A stretch of 64,000 nt of DNA from Dipteris shenzhenensis. Its lineage: Eukaryota; Polypodiophyta; Polypodiopsida; Gleicheniales. How positions within the stretch are numbered: the first letter of the stretch is position 1; every line of letters begins with the position of its first letter. Shown here one piece after another: positions 25,138 through 35,547 of the stretch. A program made the translations under genes and the position numbers. Location: assembly GCA_047967505.1 (NCBI GenBank), contig CM106538.1, one strand, 5' to 3'. A model generated the notes under the pieces. That model had not been told where the DNA came from and did not search any database. It saw only the letters and a program-made list of their open reading frames with translations.

Positions 25138-26139
25138 AAAGAGAAAGGAGCGGAAGAACGATTTATTGGTCGCTACAAAAGCTTAAAAATAGGGATCATG
25201 ATATAAAATTTAGATGCATTATCAGGTTGTGGAAGCTTGGTGAGCTGCCTATATTAGAGATTGAGGTAATTGGTGGCATGAGAGGAGAGGACTCAAGCAT
25301 ATCAGATGAGCTTCGATTGATGTATCTATTAGATCAGTTTCTTCTGTTTTAATGGGTGGATCCAGGACTGTATGATGCAGGCTCCTTGTTAGAGGTGGTG
25401 ACAAATACACGTGGTGATAAGGACTTTGAAGCCTTTACTTCTTTTGCATATGATGAGGATAGGGAGTATTGTGGAGTGGTTACTCATACGATACTTGTCT
25501 GTTCAAAGACAGAAAGTCCTATGGGTGCTCAAAGCTTGTACATGAGATGCATAATATGGTTTGCTTTATGATGGGGCAGACAAAATACCTTGGACCCTAA
25601 GAATATGTGTTGGTTATCCTTTTGTGGAGGATACCCTTGGAATTGTTGGAAAGATGGAGGCTTGAGAAGGCTATCTTCCATGGTTATGAAGAGGTTTTGA
25701 TTGCTAAACAGGATAAGATCCATGGCAAGCATGAATGCCTATCCATAAGTCTTGGGGAGGGCAAGGATAGCGTGAAAAACGTGTTATTCGACACATGGTC
25801 CTTAGGATTGTTTACGCCATTGGCGCCAAAGTGAAGTATTGCGTGTATGGCTATATTAGGAAGAACTGAATCACGCGAGTCACTTCCCAACACAACAAAT
25901 TCCAACAAGTCATTGCTTCATCAACCAACCCATACAAGACACTCCAACCTTCACCACATGAAATCTCTTTCATGCTAGAGTTATGAATTTCCCCTTAATA
26001 GAAGTCATGCAACACCACCCTAACCTCGTGATCATCAGATCACTTAATGCCAAAAAGTATACGTAGTCTTCCTCTTCTAGCAATATTGATTTCCACATGC
26101 ATTCAAGTTGTCATCAACCTCTCTTTTTGTCCTTTTTTC
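25133..26139. other. Unassigned intronic sequence
   Basis: Short plus-strand open stretches (for example 25356-25571, starting MDPGLYDAGSLLEVV) have no family I recognise and are interrupted. No repeat partner was found in the window. Possibly old transposon remnant. Confidence 0.35.
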
Positions 26140-26659
26140 TTTTTGCAAAGAAAGGAACCTTCTATTAATGCTTGAAAGACTTCATACAAAACAGCAGCCC
26201 CGAAGGCGCTGAGTATGGGAAAATTTGGAAAAGGCTGAAAGGAAAAACTGGCCTGTTCCAGAGAAACCTAGCTCACTACCTTGGGGATCTCTGGTACTGG
26301 GGCTAATAGCCAGGTGGGGAGACCATACAACCAGTGAACCCCTCGCCGAGTGAATCTGTAAAAAACTCCTGCAGACCAAGTCTTGCAGAAGCGCACCTCG
26401 CGACAATCGCCCTAGAGCCTCGGGTCCTACACTCCCAGGTGGAGTGGATGGTGTAGTTGATATCCTGCAAGACGGCGACCAAGGTAGCTGAGGGTGGAAC
26501 CGGATGCTCACCCATCACCAGATTGCAGCAAGCAACCCAAATGTTCCACGCCGTGATACTAGCTACTACCTCCCATACGCTGTCCTCTGGAGGAGAATGG
26601 GGAACGAGGCTATCACAAGGGACTGCCCCATGGAGCTCTATCCTCTGAATGCTATGACC

Positions 26660-29640
26660 CTATATCCCGTAAGCTGGGGAGACCTCATCAATCTGGAACG
26701 TGTGTCCTCCCTCAGTAAACCAGGCCACCATCCCCCAAGTGTAGTCGCTATGAACGCTCTGCATCCGGGTCATAATCCTGAGGGCTCCCATCCAAATCCT
26801 CGCAGCGCTACGACAGCTCCAGAAGCAGTGAGGAATCGCCTCTAAAAAACCAGCAGAGCAACAATGACACTGCCCCTCCACCCGCATCTGCTCCAACCAC
26901 GAGCCAATGGGCAAGCCACCGTGGGCGGCCAGCCAGAAGAAGTAGGAGATCTTCATCGGCCGCAAACTGGACCATAACCGCGTCCAAAACCTGGAATGGA
27001 CCTCTTGGGGCACTCCCTGGGCCACCCAATGCCTCTCCCTCGAAGGGGTCCAAATCGAAGGGTCCATCTAAAGCCTCTTGCCAATCCGTGTGGTGTAGGA
27101 AAAGAAGGGCACCTCGTCCACCTGCTCGACGCCTCTCCCTCGAAGGGGTCCAAATCGAAGGGTCCATCTAAAGCCTCTTGCCAATCCGTGTGGTGTAGGA
27201 AAAGAAGGGCACCTCGTCCACCTGCTCGACAAGGCCGCCCATAGAGGGCCAGAACCACTCTCCCGGATCCCACTGGACCTCCCTTAGGGCCTACCCTCCC
27301 AAAGCCAAAGACGCCATCTCGGGGCATCTTGCGTTGGGATACTAGGAGGATCAATGTGCCACAAACGTCCCACCACTCTAATCATCTGCCAATAAATTCC
27401 ATCCAGACTCCCATCCATCTCTGGGTCTCTCTCAATGAGTGCTTGGAGTAGGCCTCTAGGTCCTACACGAAAAAAACATGGCTGCTTGTTGCCTTGGTGC
27501 ATCATCATCCTCAAGGGGACACCATTCCGAGAAAACTGACCCAACCATCTAGTGTCCATCCACAAGCGAAGTCCATCCCACCAAAACTCAAGGATGGCTA
27601 GGTCAATCTCTCTCATCTGCTGCCTTGCCCATCGCAAATGCGCTAAGACGCCAAGCCTCGCCACTACCTCCATGGATAATCTGCTCCATCTGCCAACGGA
27701 GCCAGTCCTATTGTGCCCACCCAATTGTGCCCACCCAATGTGAGTCCGTTGCCCAAGCATACGCCCATCATGATCCCTGATCTCCGAGTGTCAAACAAGA
27801 GGCTGACGCTCAAAACTCCTCTTTGCATCAGGGCTAAGAATGAATGAGGCCCCCTGCTAATCTCTGCCATCGAGGGGAAACCCTTCCCCGTAAGGGGGCC
27901 TCTAAGAAGATCCATCTATGTGAATGCTTCCACTGCCCCCAACGCATGGGGTATTCTTGAGAAGCCCTCACTGTAAGAGGAGCTTCCAAGGCTCTGTACC
28001 TAGGGTGAGGCCGCGCACAACCAACTTACCCAAGAGAGCTCTGCTCTGCATCTCAGGATCAATGATACCCAAGTCTCCCAATGCATGCGCCATGATCACC
28101 GTCTAGCCAAGCGACCCGATCTCTAGTATTCCTCGTGTTGTCCGATCCTACCCAAAGGAAGTTCCAAACCAACCATAGTAGCTGCCCAATGCACCCTCTG
28201 TGAGAACACCAGCAGGAGGCGATATACCAGGCCATGGCAAGAAGGACCTGGTTTGCCACTAAGGCACGGCCCGCTAGGGAGAGTTTGGCCGAGCTCCAAT
28301 AGAGAAGCTTGCGCCGAACACTCTGGAGGACCAGGGTGATCTGCTGCTCTGCTGTGATATCAATACCCACCTGGCATCCGAGATAGCTCGCCGTCTGACC
28401 CCACGGTATCCAACGGAAGCCAAAGTCACTCCCCCACTCTCGAACCTCCTGCGTCTCCTCAGAGCCTGTGAAGAAACCTATGGATTTCGTCAAGTTGATC
28501 CGTGCACCCGAGGCCTCACAGTAGATAGCTAGGGCTCCCCTGACTCTCTCCAAACTTGTTGTGGTGCCCTCTACGTACAAGGCCGTGTCATCTGCAAACT
28601 CAGAGTCTAGCAGCTCCTCCTCCTGTTTGATTAGGAGCCTCAACCATGTGAGGCTCGCTATCTGTGATCTCAAGTAGTAGCCCAAAGCATCCACCACAAA
28701 CAAGAAGAAGGAAGCGAGGGGACAGCCCTAGCGGACCGAGCAGGAGAGGAAAAGCCTCGCCCATGTGTCCACTGACAAGCATCTAACTAGAGCTCCCCGC
28801 ATAAAGTGCAGAAACTCCTCTAATCCATCTGTCTGAAAAACCCAATCCCCGCATGGTACCCTCCAGGAAAGATCACTCCACCATGCCGTAAGCCTACTCA
28901 AAATCAAATCCAAGAGAAGAATGGCCAAAGGCTATGACTCCTCCTTGGACCAATCCACTACCTCCCAGAACGTGAAGATGTTGTTCAGGATGCTGCGCTC
29001 CTGAACAAACCCGGTCTGAGTATCGTGGACTATGTCAGTAAGATGGGGCCGTAACCGCAAACTCAAGACCTTAGCGAGGATCTTGTATGCAGTATCAAGC
29101 AAAGTGATCGGCCTCCACTGTCGGATCTTTGACCTATCTCCCCCTTTCGGGATCAAACAAATCCATCCCCTACTCAAGGAAGCCCGTGTAGAAGATCTCT
29201 TGGCAAGCTAGGCAAAAAGGGGTGGAGATAACCTCCCAGATGTTTCGAAAGAATGCCGTAGTCAAGCCATCCTTGCCACGACACTTGTGGGTCGGGAGAG
29301 CCTTGAGGGCTTCCCAAAGCTCCTCATTCGTGAAAGGCTCCTCCAGACTCCTGCACAAATCCTACGAGACTACCGTCGAAACATGGTCCCAAACTAAATC
29401 ACGGGCCACAAGACAAGCTGGAGTCATCCTCTCTGTCTTAAAGAGCTGGCTGTAAAATCTTGTAGTCAGTTCTAATATCTCTTGTGGATCAATGTGCATG
29501 ATGCCCTGCAGATCCCGTAGACGCAACTGCCTCCCTGCCGATCATGGCCCAGTAGTTTGCAAGAACTGCTTCGTCATCCTGTCCCCCTGCTGTACCCAAC
29601 GGGCCTAGGAGGAGTGATAGGAGAACTCAGCCCACCGAAT
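26660..29640 (-). pseudogene. LINE ORF2: reverse transcriptase and zf-RVT, degenerate
   Basis: RT motifs: RGKDGLTTAFFRNIWEVI (near 29280), GWICLIPKGGDRSKIRQWRP (near 29130), ILAKVLSLRLRPHL and TGFVQERSILNN (near 29010), and the catalytic FADDTALYVEG (near 28590). Thumb motif KLLYWSSAKLSLAGRA is near 28290. A zf-RVT type segment (SYFFWLAAHGGLP, then CHCCSAGF and HCFWSC) lies near 26950-26830. Several frameshifts and stops (near 28925, 28730 and 29168, and the 100-bp duplication) inactivate it. Reverse transcription would be its ancestral role. Confidence 0.85.
27031..27230. repeat. Perfect 100-bp tandem duplication
   Basis: The block from gcctctccctcgaagggg to cacctgctcgac occurs twice back to back (27031-27130 and 27131-27230) without a mismatch. 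Since 100 is not a multiple of 3 it shifts the LINE ORF2 frame. The identity implies it is recent, or an assembly artefact. Confidence 0.9.
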
Positions 29641-29685
29641 CTCCGTATCCTGAAGCTCAAGGCACGCGATCTCAACAACCTGCCA

Positions 29686-30160
29686 CTAAGCCGAATCTGG
29701 CGGAGACTCTAGCACAGTGTCAAATGCTCGACCAATGGAGGGGAGGATGGCTCTATATTCCTCTGGGAGCCCTGGGAAGCAGAGTGTCACTGGAAAACGG
29801 GGAACATGGCGTGTTGTGTCCATGTCCTCCACTATAAATCCATGGTACCAAGGAAAGAGGTACACCAAATGTGGGCCAAGGACGATGGGGCTTTGCTCCA
29901 CAAGTGTCGAGGTAGTATCAAGGGCACTCAACTGGATGAGGAAGATGCCTCTTCCATAGATGGTGACCTCCTGAATGTGGCCACCCTCTAGTACCAAGCT
30001 TGCCTAGATCCACTCTCGCACCTATCTCCTTGTGGGTGTGAGGCCCACAATTCTGCCCAAGATCGCCTTGTCCTAGAGGGACTGAATTGCTTGCTGTACT
30101 TGTTGCTTGTCGGCTTGGGAAAGGACCTTAACAGCTGTGGGATTTGAGGGTGTTCCCATA
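29686..30160 (-). pseudogene. LINE ORF1 with DUF4283-like domain, broken
   Basis: It starts MGTPSNPTAVKVLSQADKQQ at 30151, with stops near 30078, 30018 and 30004. It contains GGHIQEVTIYGRGIFLIQL, then LVYLFPWYHGFIVEDMD, then PVTLCFPGLPEEYRAILPSI, matching the gag-like DUF4283 pattern of plant LINE ORF1. It lacks any zinc knuckle. It runs into ORF2 linker sequence (IACLELQDTEIRWAEFSYHS) within 20 codons, so a deletion joins ORF1 to ORF2. Confidence 0.75.
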
Positions 30161-30235
30161 GATTCCCTCTCCCAAACCAATGGTCACTACCAAGATTTTC
30201 TTTCTCCGCACAAGACAGACGCTCCCGCTGCAGGG

Positions 30236-30770
30236 AGGGAAAAGATACAAGGCGAGGTGAGGCGGAGAGATGTCAAAGGAGGAGGCGGAGAAGAGGCGAG
30301 GAGGAGAGGCAGGCTGAGGGAAGGAGGAAGAAGGCAGGGAAGGCGGCGGAGGGACGGCGGGGGATGGCAAGGAAGAGGGGGCGAAAAGGCGGGGGAAGAG
30401 AGGTGGAGAAGGCAAGGAGGAGGAGGCAGGGAAGGAGTGGAGGCAAGGGGCAGCAGAAGGAGGAGCAACGAGAGGCAGAGGAGAAGGTGGCAGGGGGAGG
30501 CCGAAGAGAAGGCCGGGGAGGTGAAAGAAATGACGGGGGGGCGGAAGAGCAGGCGGAGGGAAGGAGGCAGAGGAGATGGCGGAAGAGCAGGTGAAGGGGA
30601 GGAGGCAGGAGGCGGAGGAGAAGGCGAAAGGGACGCCGAGATGGCGAGGGGGGCAAAAGAGATGACAGGGGGAGGAGCTGATAGGGGGCAGGCGGAGGAG
30701 AAGGACGGGAGGAAGGCGAAGGAGACTGCGGGAGGGAAGAGATGGCAGGGCAGCAACGGCTCACGCGAGA
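30236..30770 (+). repeat. Purine-strand low-complexity tract
   Basis: About 535 bp almost entirely A/G on the plus strand with scattered C (gaggaggcgga-type units). The long open frames across it on both strands reflect composition, not coding. It lies just 5' of LINE ORF1 on the minus strand, where it is a pyrimidine tract. Triplex or R-loop potential is inference. Confidence 0.85.
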
Positions 30771-30989
30771 GCTCGGCTCCTCAACTATAGTCGTCATCAA
30801 ACTAGCTAGAAATGCCCTACCCACTTACCTTCCAAAATGTCCAACACATTTAGTCCCTGATCCAACGCAAGCATCATCTCCAATTTCCAAATCAATAGAT
30901 CTTGCATCTTCATGATACCAACTCAAGCCCATGCTCGGCTCCACTAGCACTAGCACAATGAGCATCATGAAAATAGTAATAGTAAGGCC

Positions 30990-31263
30990 CAAGTACTACA
31001 TGCAAGGATATACTAGTATCCACTCTAACTTCCCTCTCTGCTTCTTTGCAATGTGGACAAAGGCATCACAACCAAACACACGGAAGCAGGAAACATCGAG
31101 CTTCTTGTCAAAATAGGCCTCAAAAGAAATTGCTTTGGGAACAATAGACATCCAGGTACTTACTACCGTGGCAATGGCCTCACCCCAAAGAAACCGAGGA
31201 ACCGCCCAAACACATCATTCGAGGGCATCCTTGCCTAGTTCTTCACCGACATACCTCTTCGCA
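30990..31263 (-). pseudogene. Copia integrase fragment
   Basis: The minus strand gives AIATVVSTWMSIVPKAIS, then FEAYFDKKLDVSCFRVFGC, then DAFVHIAKKQRGKLEW, which is the copia integrase C-terminal region (normally ...RVFGCDAFVHIPK...). No catalytic core is retained. One stop lies near 31215. Confidence 0.75.
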
Positions 31264-31479
31264 TCAGGATGTGCGCACTCTTGTGTGGTAGCTACTTCGG
31301 GAATCATGGGTTCTCTGCCCTTGCTATGCATAAAATGAATGAAAATATTTATAAGTTTAAGTTAAAGGTCCCTCCAAAATGGATGTTTGAAGAGTCAATA
31401 AGACGTCCTCTGCCCTGGGTTGTCCCCCAAAAATGATTGTATTGTGTTTTACTTTGGTTGATGGTATTGACCACCCAGT

Positions 31480-31808
31480 TCAGAGTAAGGGGGGATGACA
31501 AGTGATGATTTGCCCTTGCCGGTCGCAAGCTGAATGAGAAGTCACTATCACATGGGAGGTGTTGGATAGTTGGACTTGCTCTTTGCAATATTGTGGTGGA
31601 GGCGGGATCGGTCTACTCTTGCGTGTTGGGTCTCACACCTCTTTGCTCTGAAGGGGGGTGTTGGAGATATCATAGTCAAAGAGTGTGTTAGTGTGTAGTA
31701 CTAGGTGATCTAGTACTAGTTTATGTGTGTGAGTCTTGTGTGAGTGCCACGTGTCATCATGGGACTTATCCCATATGCACTAGGTGCTACAGTGTGTATT
31801 TTTAATAC
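31480..31808 (+). repeat. Copia 3' end and LTR fragment
   Basis: A purine tract gaagggggg (31650-31658) is followed by TGTTGGAGATATCATAG at 31659. The LTR contains a cacgtgtcat...cttatcccata block that resembles 49895-49930 in another LTR (catgtgtcat...gatatcccata). It is cut near 31808 where a minus-strand copia fragment starts. Confidence 0.6.
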
Positions 31809-31930
31809 CACATTATGTCTCTGTAATAGTTGCAAACTGACATCGTTCACATGGCCAAATCTGGAATGCCACAATTTACATCTTTCATTGCAGAAGCTAT
31901 TGTTGCCACACAAGCATTTTGCATGATGTT
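31800..31930 (-). pseudogene. Copia pre-integrase fragment
   Basis: Minus-strand residues CKLWHSRFGHVNDVSLQLLQ match the GAG-pre-integrase HHCC region of copia elements. It is in opposite orientation to the LTR fragment that abuts it, so this is a mosaic of two elements. Too short for further assignment. Confidence 0.65.
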
Positions 31931-32073
31931 GTCATCCATATCCAGCTGCGATATAAACATGATGTAAAGTGCATGTGGTCTCTCTCTCTCTCTCTCTGTG
32001 TGGCAACAAGCATTTTGCATGCTGTTGTCATCCATATCCAGCTGCGATATAAACATGATGTAAAGTGCATGTG

Positions 32074-32120
<47 letters not shown>
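31911..32120. repeat. 96-bp tandem repeat with (CT)n
   Basis: Two units begin caagcattttgcatg (31911 and 32007) and share ttgtcatccatatccagctg and gatataaacatgatgtaaag, each ending in a (CT)n run (31980-31998 and about 32075-32119). This is a unit duplication with an attached microsatellite. Confidence 0.8.
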
Positions 32121-32124
<4 letters not shown>

Positions 32125-32435
32125 ATATGTAGTGGAGGCAATTCCTCTCCATCGCCCATAGCCCTCCGTCGCCAGTAGCCCTCAGCTGTTCTACCCGTCG
32201 CGTAGCTCGCCCGGTCTGCCCATCGCCGCTCCTGTTTCCTGCCCTTTTAGTCAGCTTTAGCTGCAGCTAGCTAGCTGCGCTAGTAGCCAGCCAACAGCAC
32301 TGCCAGCAGCGGAACCGCCCACAGCAGCTCCTTCGCTCCTCGCAAGCTCCTAGGATCTCTAACCCCAAGTTGGGCTAAACCCCCAGCCCAACCCAGGGGT
32401 TAGGTTCAGCTCGGGGTTCTACAGAAATAGCCAAT

Positions 32436-33200
32436 ATGGAATGGCCTATCCTCTCTTGCAAATCCCCCTCAACTCCATCAACCTCAACTATCAGGACACG
32501 GTACTCTACAGTTGCAGCCATGACACCCTCTCTGTATGCACGCAATTACCAACAAGAAGGGTCCAAACGACCCATCATTGGGCAACATGAACAGATTTAT
32601 TATTTGCAGCAATCAGTCAGAGAGTTAAGGCTTGAGCTGGTATAAGTAAAAGCCCAGCTTCAAGTTTTAGAGGGACCTGGAAAGCAGGCAGTAATTGCTG
32701 AGATTGTGAACTCATGTAAGAATTCTCCTCCTACTCCTCAACTAGTCTCTCCAGTCAAAGATATGGTTCATACTGAAGTACAATCAATCAAGAAAGAAGT
32801 GAGTGAGGAGTTCGACACAAAGGCAAACAAGAATAATACCCAAGAAGAGATCAAAAAACACGAAGCCAGACGCGATGTCAAAGCAGCCATGCCTAATATT
32901 GAATGGAAGGTTGATGAGGATGATGATGATGGAGCAACTTATATCCGGCACTCCAGAGTACATGCTATCCTTAGACTTAAGTCGAGAGCTTTATGAATCA
33001 AGCTTTTTCGACAATCTTACAAGTTGAAAGGGACCAAGATATGGATAGCTGAGGAACTTACACCAGCTCAATTGAAGAATAAGGCAACACAATTAGCTAA
33101 AGTCAGGGCTGCTAGGAAGGATGGGAAATGGGCAGTTTACCGTGATGACATAGCACTAAACAAAGAGTTTAAATCCAAACCAAAAGACTCTCAGTCTTAA
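32436..33200 (+). pseudogene. Coiled-coil LINE-ORF1-like element, copy 3
   Basis: The plus strand encodes an N-terminal proline/serine-rich part, a coiled coil (EQIYYLQQSVRELRLELV), VKDMVHTEVQSIKKEVSEEF, an acidic stretch, KLKGTKIWIAEELTPAQLKN, then GKWAVYRDDIALNKEF and the same FKSKPKDSQS stop as copy 1. Stops near 32643 and 32994 and a frame change break it. The C-terminal part resembles the CTD of L1 ORF1 proteins (low-certainty). It is followed within 170 bp by a LINE-type tail, with no RT ORF between. Confidence 0.6.
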
Positions 33201-33368
33201 ACTGATGTATGGGCCGATTACTCTTTCAGACTATTATGTAGGTACTCTAAATAATTGGGGTTGCTTTTGCACTCCCTAAAGCAGATGTACTAGATGGTTT
33301 TTTCCTGTCCCATAGACCTGTTGGTCTCCCATGGACATTAATAGACCTTCTTTCTTTCTTTCTTTCTC
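33201..33368 (+). other. LINE-type 3' UTR and (TTTC)n tail
   Basis: Short 3' UTR ending gacattaatagacc then (ttctt/ttct)n at 33349-33368. The TTAATA...TTTCTTTC tail is shared with LINE ends at 24141-24165, 37937-37965 (minus) and 26140-26185 (minus). This supports retroposition of the preceding ORF1-like unit. Confidence 0.6.
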
Positions 33369-33427
33369 AAAATGAACTGATCACCCTAATTGTGACACCA
33401 TTTCCTCTTCTACCACAAGAGGGAACA

Positions 33428-34037
33428 ATAAATGGATGCTCAAGTATGTGTGGGTGTGTGGATTTGTATTTGTGAGAGCATATTTTTATACTATGGTCTA
33501 CACCCACTGTTGAGCGTTAATGACGTCACAAGGGATGTCATAGTAGCTAGTCTCTAGCACTAAAGGAGAGGGCTAATCGAAAAGTAGTCCAAAATCTCTT
33601 CATTCAAGCTACAACTGCTTGTGAAGTCTAAACGATTTCATTTTAGCCTCTCCCAAACGAGCATCTAAATCTAGCTGATAGGGCAACGCACCATTTAAGA
33701 TAGAAAGAATTATCGCAATACCAGCGGCCATAACTTGGACGAAACTTCACAAGGTGAAATTTGCATATCCGCTAATACGGCAGAAGCATATACCTAGATG
33801 AATCCAAGAACATTCCCAAACTCATCCTCTAAAAACACAACATAGTGTAGTTTCAATCTCACGATAGTCACTCATAAGATTGAAAACCATAAACTCCATC
33901 ATGCATAGCAGAGACTAGCTCCTATGACATCCCCACTGACATCATCAGTGCCCAATAGTGGGTGTAGACCATAGTATAGAAATATGCTCTCACACATACA
34001 AATCCACACACCCACACATACTTGAGTATCCATTTAT
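33428..34037. mobile_element. Long-inverted-repeat element, about 610 bp
   Basis: The outer arms 33428-33557 and about 33903-34037 are inverted repeats of about 130 bp (ataaatggatgctcaag outward, then tgtgtgggtgtgtggatttg and tatggtctacacccactgtt). The interior (33558-33900) has no ORF. Possible 3-bp flanking repeat aca on both sides. Non-autonomous foldback or MITE-like element is the best description. The right half recurs at 35131-35376. Confidence 0.65.
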
Positions 34038-34079
34038 ACAAAGTCTTCGTATTCATATTTTTTATATCTCAGGCAGACA

Positions 34080-34260
34080 CTGCTGGGCTGAGACTACCCA
34101 TGAGATAGGACGAGGACCTCTTGGATAGTGAGCTGGCTGACGATACTACTATTTTTTTGAATGCCATTGCATAGAGCCTCGATTCTTTTAGGGCAGCCTT
34201 GGATTTACTATGCTATGCAGATTTATGTTGACTTGCAAAAATCCTTTTGGAAGAGACAAA
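34080..34260 (+). pseudogene. LINE RT fragment with ADD motif
   Basis: Plus-strand DLLDSELADDTTIFLNAI followed by SLDSFRAALDLLCYA resembles the catalytic FADDT...F and following helix of plant LINE RT. No longer domain is recoverable, and downstream sequence to about 34630 has no clear motif. Confidence 0.6.
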
Positions 34261-34672
34261 ATTACTTTTTTTCTTTTGACTTTCTATTCATGGAGGGATT
34301 GCACTGAGAACATTGCTCATGGGACTGCAAACAGGTAAGGATTATCTGAAAAGAGATTGGTAGCTTATTGAGCACCTTTATGCACTCTCCTTTCTTCATG
34401 ATCTAGGGCTAAGTAGACAAGCTCTCTCTTTCGCAACCTCAGATCTTTTATGGAAGCATGAATCTTCTCGACAACTGTTACGGAATTGTATTTCCGATAT
34501 TTCTTGCTATGGAAATTATTTTATTTTAGTCAAGTGTGACTATGGCAAAGTATTCCATAAGAGCGCATCGGACACGATCGAGGTTTTTGTGGATGCTTTG
34601 TGGGGTTTAGTGGGGGACGCCTAACTACCTATGTTTTGCCAAGCTAGATGGTTAGTATTGTGGGTGATTCCA

Positions 34673-35530
34673 TGTTAAAACTAATGTTGCTAGTGTTACT
34701 GGTGTTATTGCAATTGGTCACAAGGTGTGTATTTTGATGTTTGTATATCAAGCATACAATTGTGTTGGGATTAGTTGGCATGATGATTCATTAATTGATT
34801 GTAACAACTAACACAATTGGTGGCTTGAGTACAGATGATGAGTTGGATAACGAGGAACCGAGATCAGGACAGTGATTTGGATTGATTGGACAGTGATTTG
34901 GATTGATTGAAGTATCGAATGGCTGTCCCAAAGGCCATGGGCCACATTGTAAAGTAATGATTATTAAGCCATGGGCTAATTTATTTTATTAATTTTGGAT
35001 CAGGGCATATTGAGCCTTGTGATATTTTGAGCTCGTGGAGCTATGTTGAGAAATTCTCTAATTGTGGACAAGGGATGCTTTTAGATGTACTATTATTGGC
35101 TCTTTGCTTTTTGGAATTACAATTATAAATATATACCTAGATGAATCCAGGAACATTCCCAAACTCATCCTCTAAAAACACAACATAGTGCAGTTTCAAT
35201 CTCATGATAGTCACTCACAAGGTTGAAAACCATAAACTCCATCATGCATAGCAGGGACTAGCTACTATGACATCCCCACTGACGTCATCAGCGCCCAACA
35301 GTGGGTGTAGACCATAGTATAAAAATATGCTCTCACACATACAAATCCACACACCCACACATACTTGAGCATCCATTTACAATTATAAATACTCTAGATG
35401 GGAAGCAAGAGCCACCATCTAGGGAGCGAGATTGTACCCACTCTGTTGTCGCTATCGTGGTGTGATTGTGTTCTTCTTCTTCAATTAAGTTAAGTGGTGA
35501 ATTTGTGGAAAGATCTCCCTTTTGGTTTCA
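34673..35530 (+). repeat. Gypsy LTR (5' type) carrying a 246-bp insertion
   Basis: It ends ctcccttttggtttca directly before a PBS. The 35003-35130 and 35391-35430 parts match the minus-strand LTR fragment at 6720-6957. The left edge is uncertain: TGTTAAAACTAATG at 34673 or TGTTGGGATTAG at 34763. A TATA-like tataaata lies at the insertion point. Confidence 0.6.
35131..35376. mobile_element. 246-bp insertion flanked by 14-bp direct repeats
   Basis: The direct repeats ttacaattataaat at 35117-35130 and 35377-35390 flank sequence matching 33788-34033, the right half of the long-inverted-repeat element. The related LTR at 6720-6957 lacks the insert and has only one copy of the site (GCAACTATAAATACTC), an in-window empty site. 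Confidence 0.85.
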
Positions 35531-35531
35531 G

Positions 35532-35547
35532 TGGTATCAGAGCCTGG
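35532..35547 (+). promoter_or_regulatory. tRNA primer-binding site
   Basis: TGGTATCAGAGCCTGG follows the LTR end by one base, the usual PBS complementary to the 3' end of plant initiator-Met tRNA. The downstream internal region (35548 to about 36250) holds no recognisable gag. Confidence 0.8.

Larger units (their letters stand above)
26140..30235 (-). mobile_element. L1-type LINE lacking endonuclease region
   Basis: Minus strand, 5' to 3': a pyrimidine-rich 5' region, ORF1 (DUF4283-like) at 30160-29686, ORF2 from its RT linker onward (29640-26660), a 3' UTR, and a tail GCATTAATAGAAGGTTCC followed by TTTCTTTGC near 26140-26185. The AP endonuclease domain that normally starts ORF2 is absent. 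The element carries a perfect 100-bp tandem duplication at 27031-27230. It lies antisense-compatible (same strand) within the host intron. Confidence 0.8.

Noticed and set aside
25356-25571. Possible small host gene at 25.36-25.57 kb
   Set aside because: Short frame inside the host intron with no recognised domain, no second copy and no splice support.
30107-30824. Long overlapping open frames on both strands in the GA-rich tract
   Set aside because: Open frames come from the purine/pyrimidine composition; the products are Arg/Gly/Glu or Pro/Ser low complexity, without domains or a conserved start.
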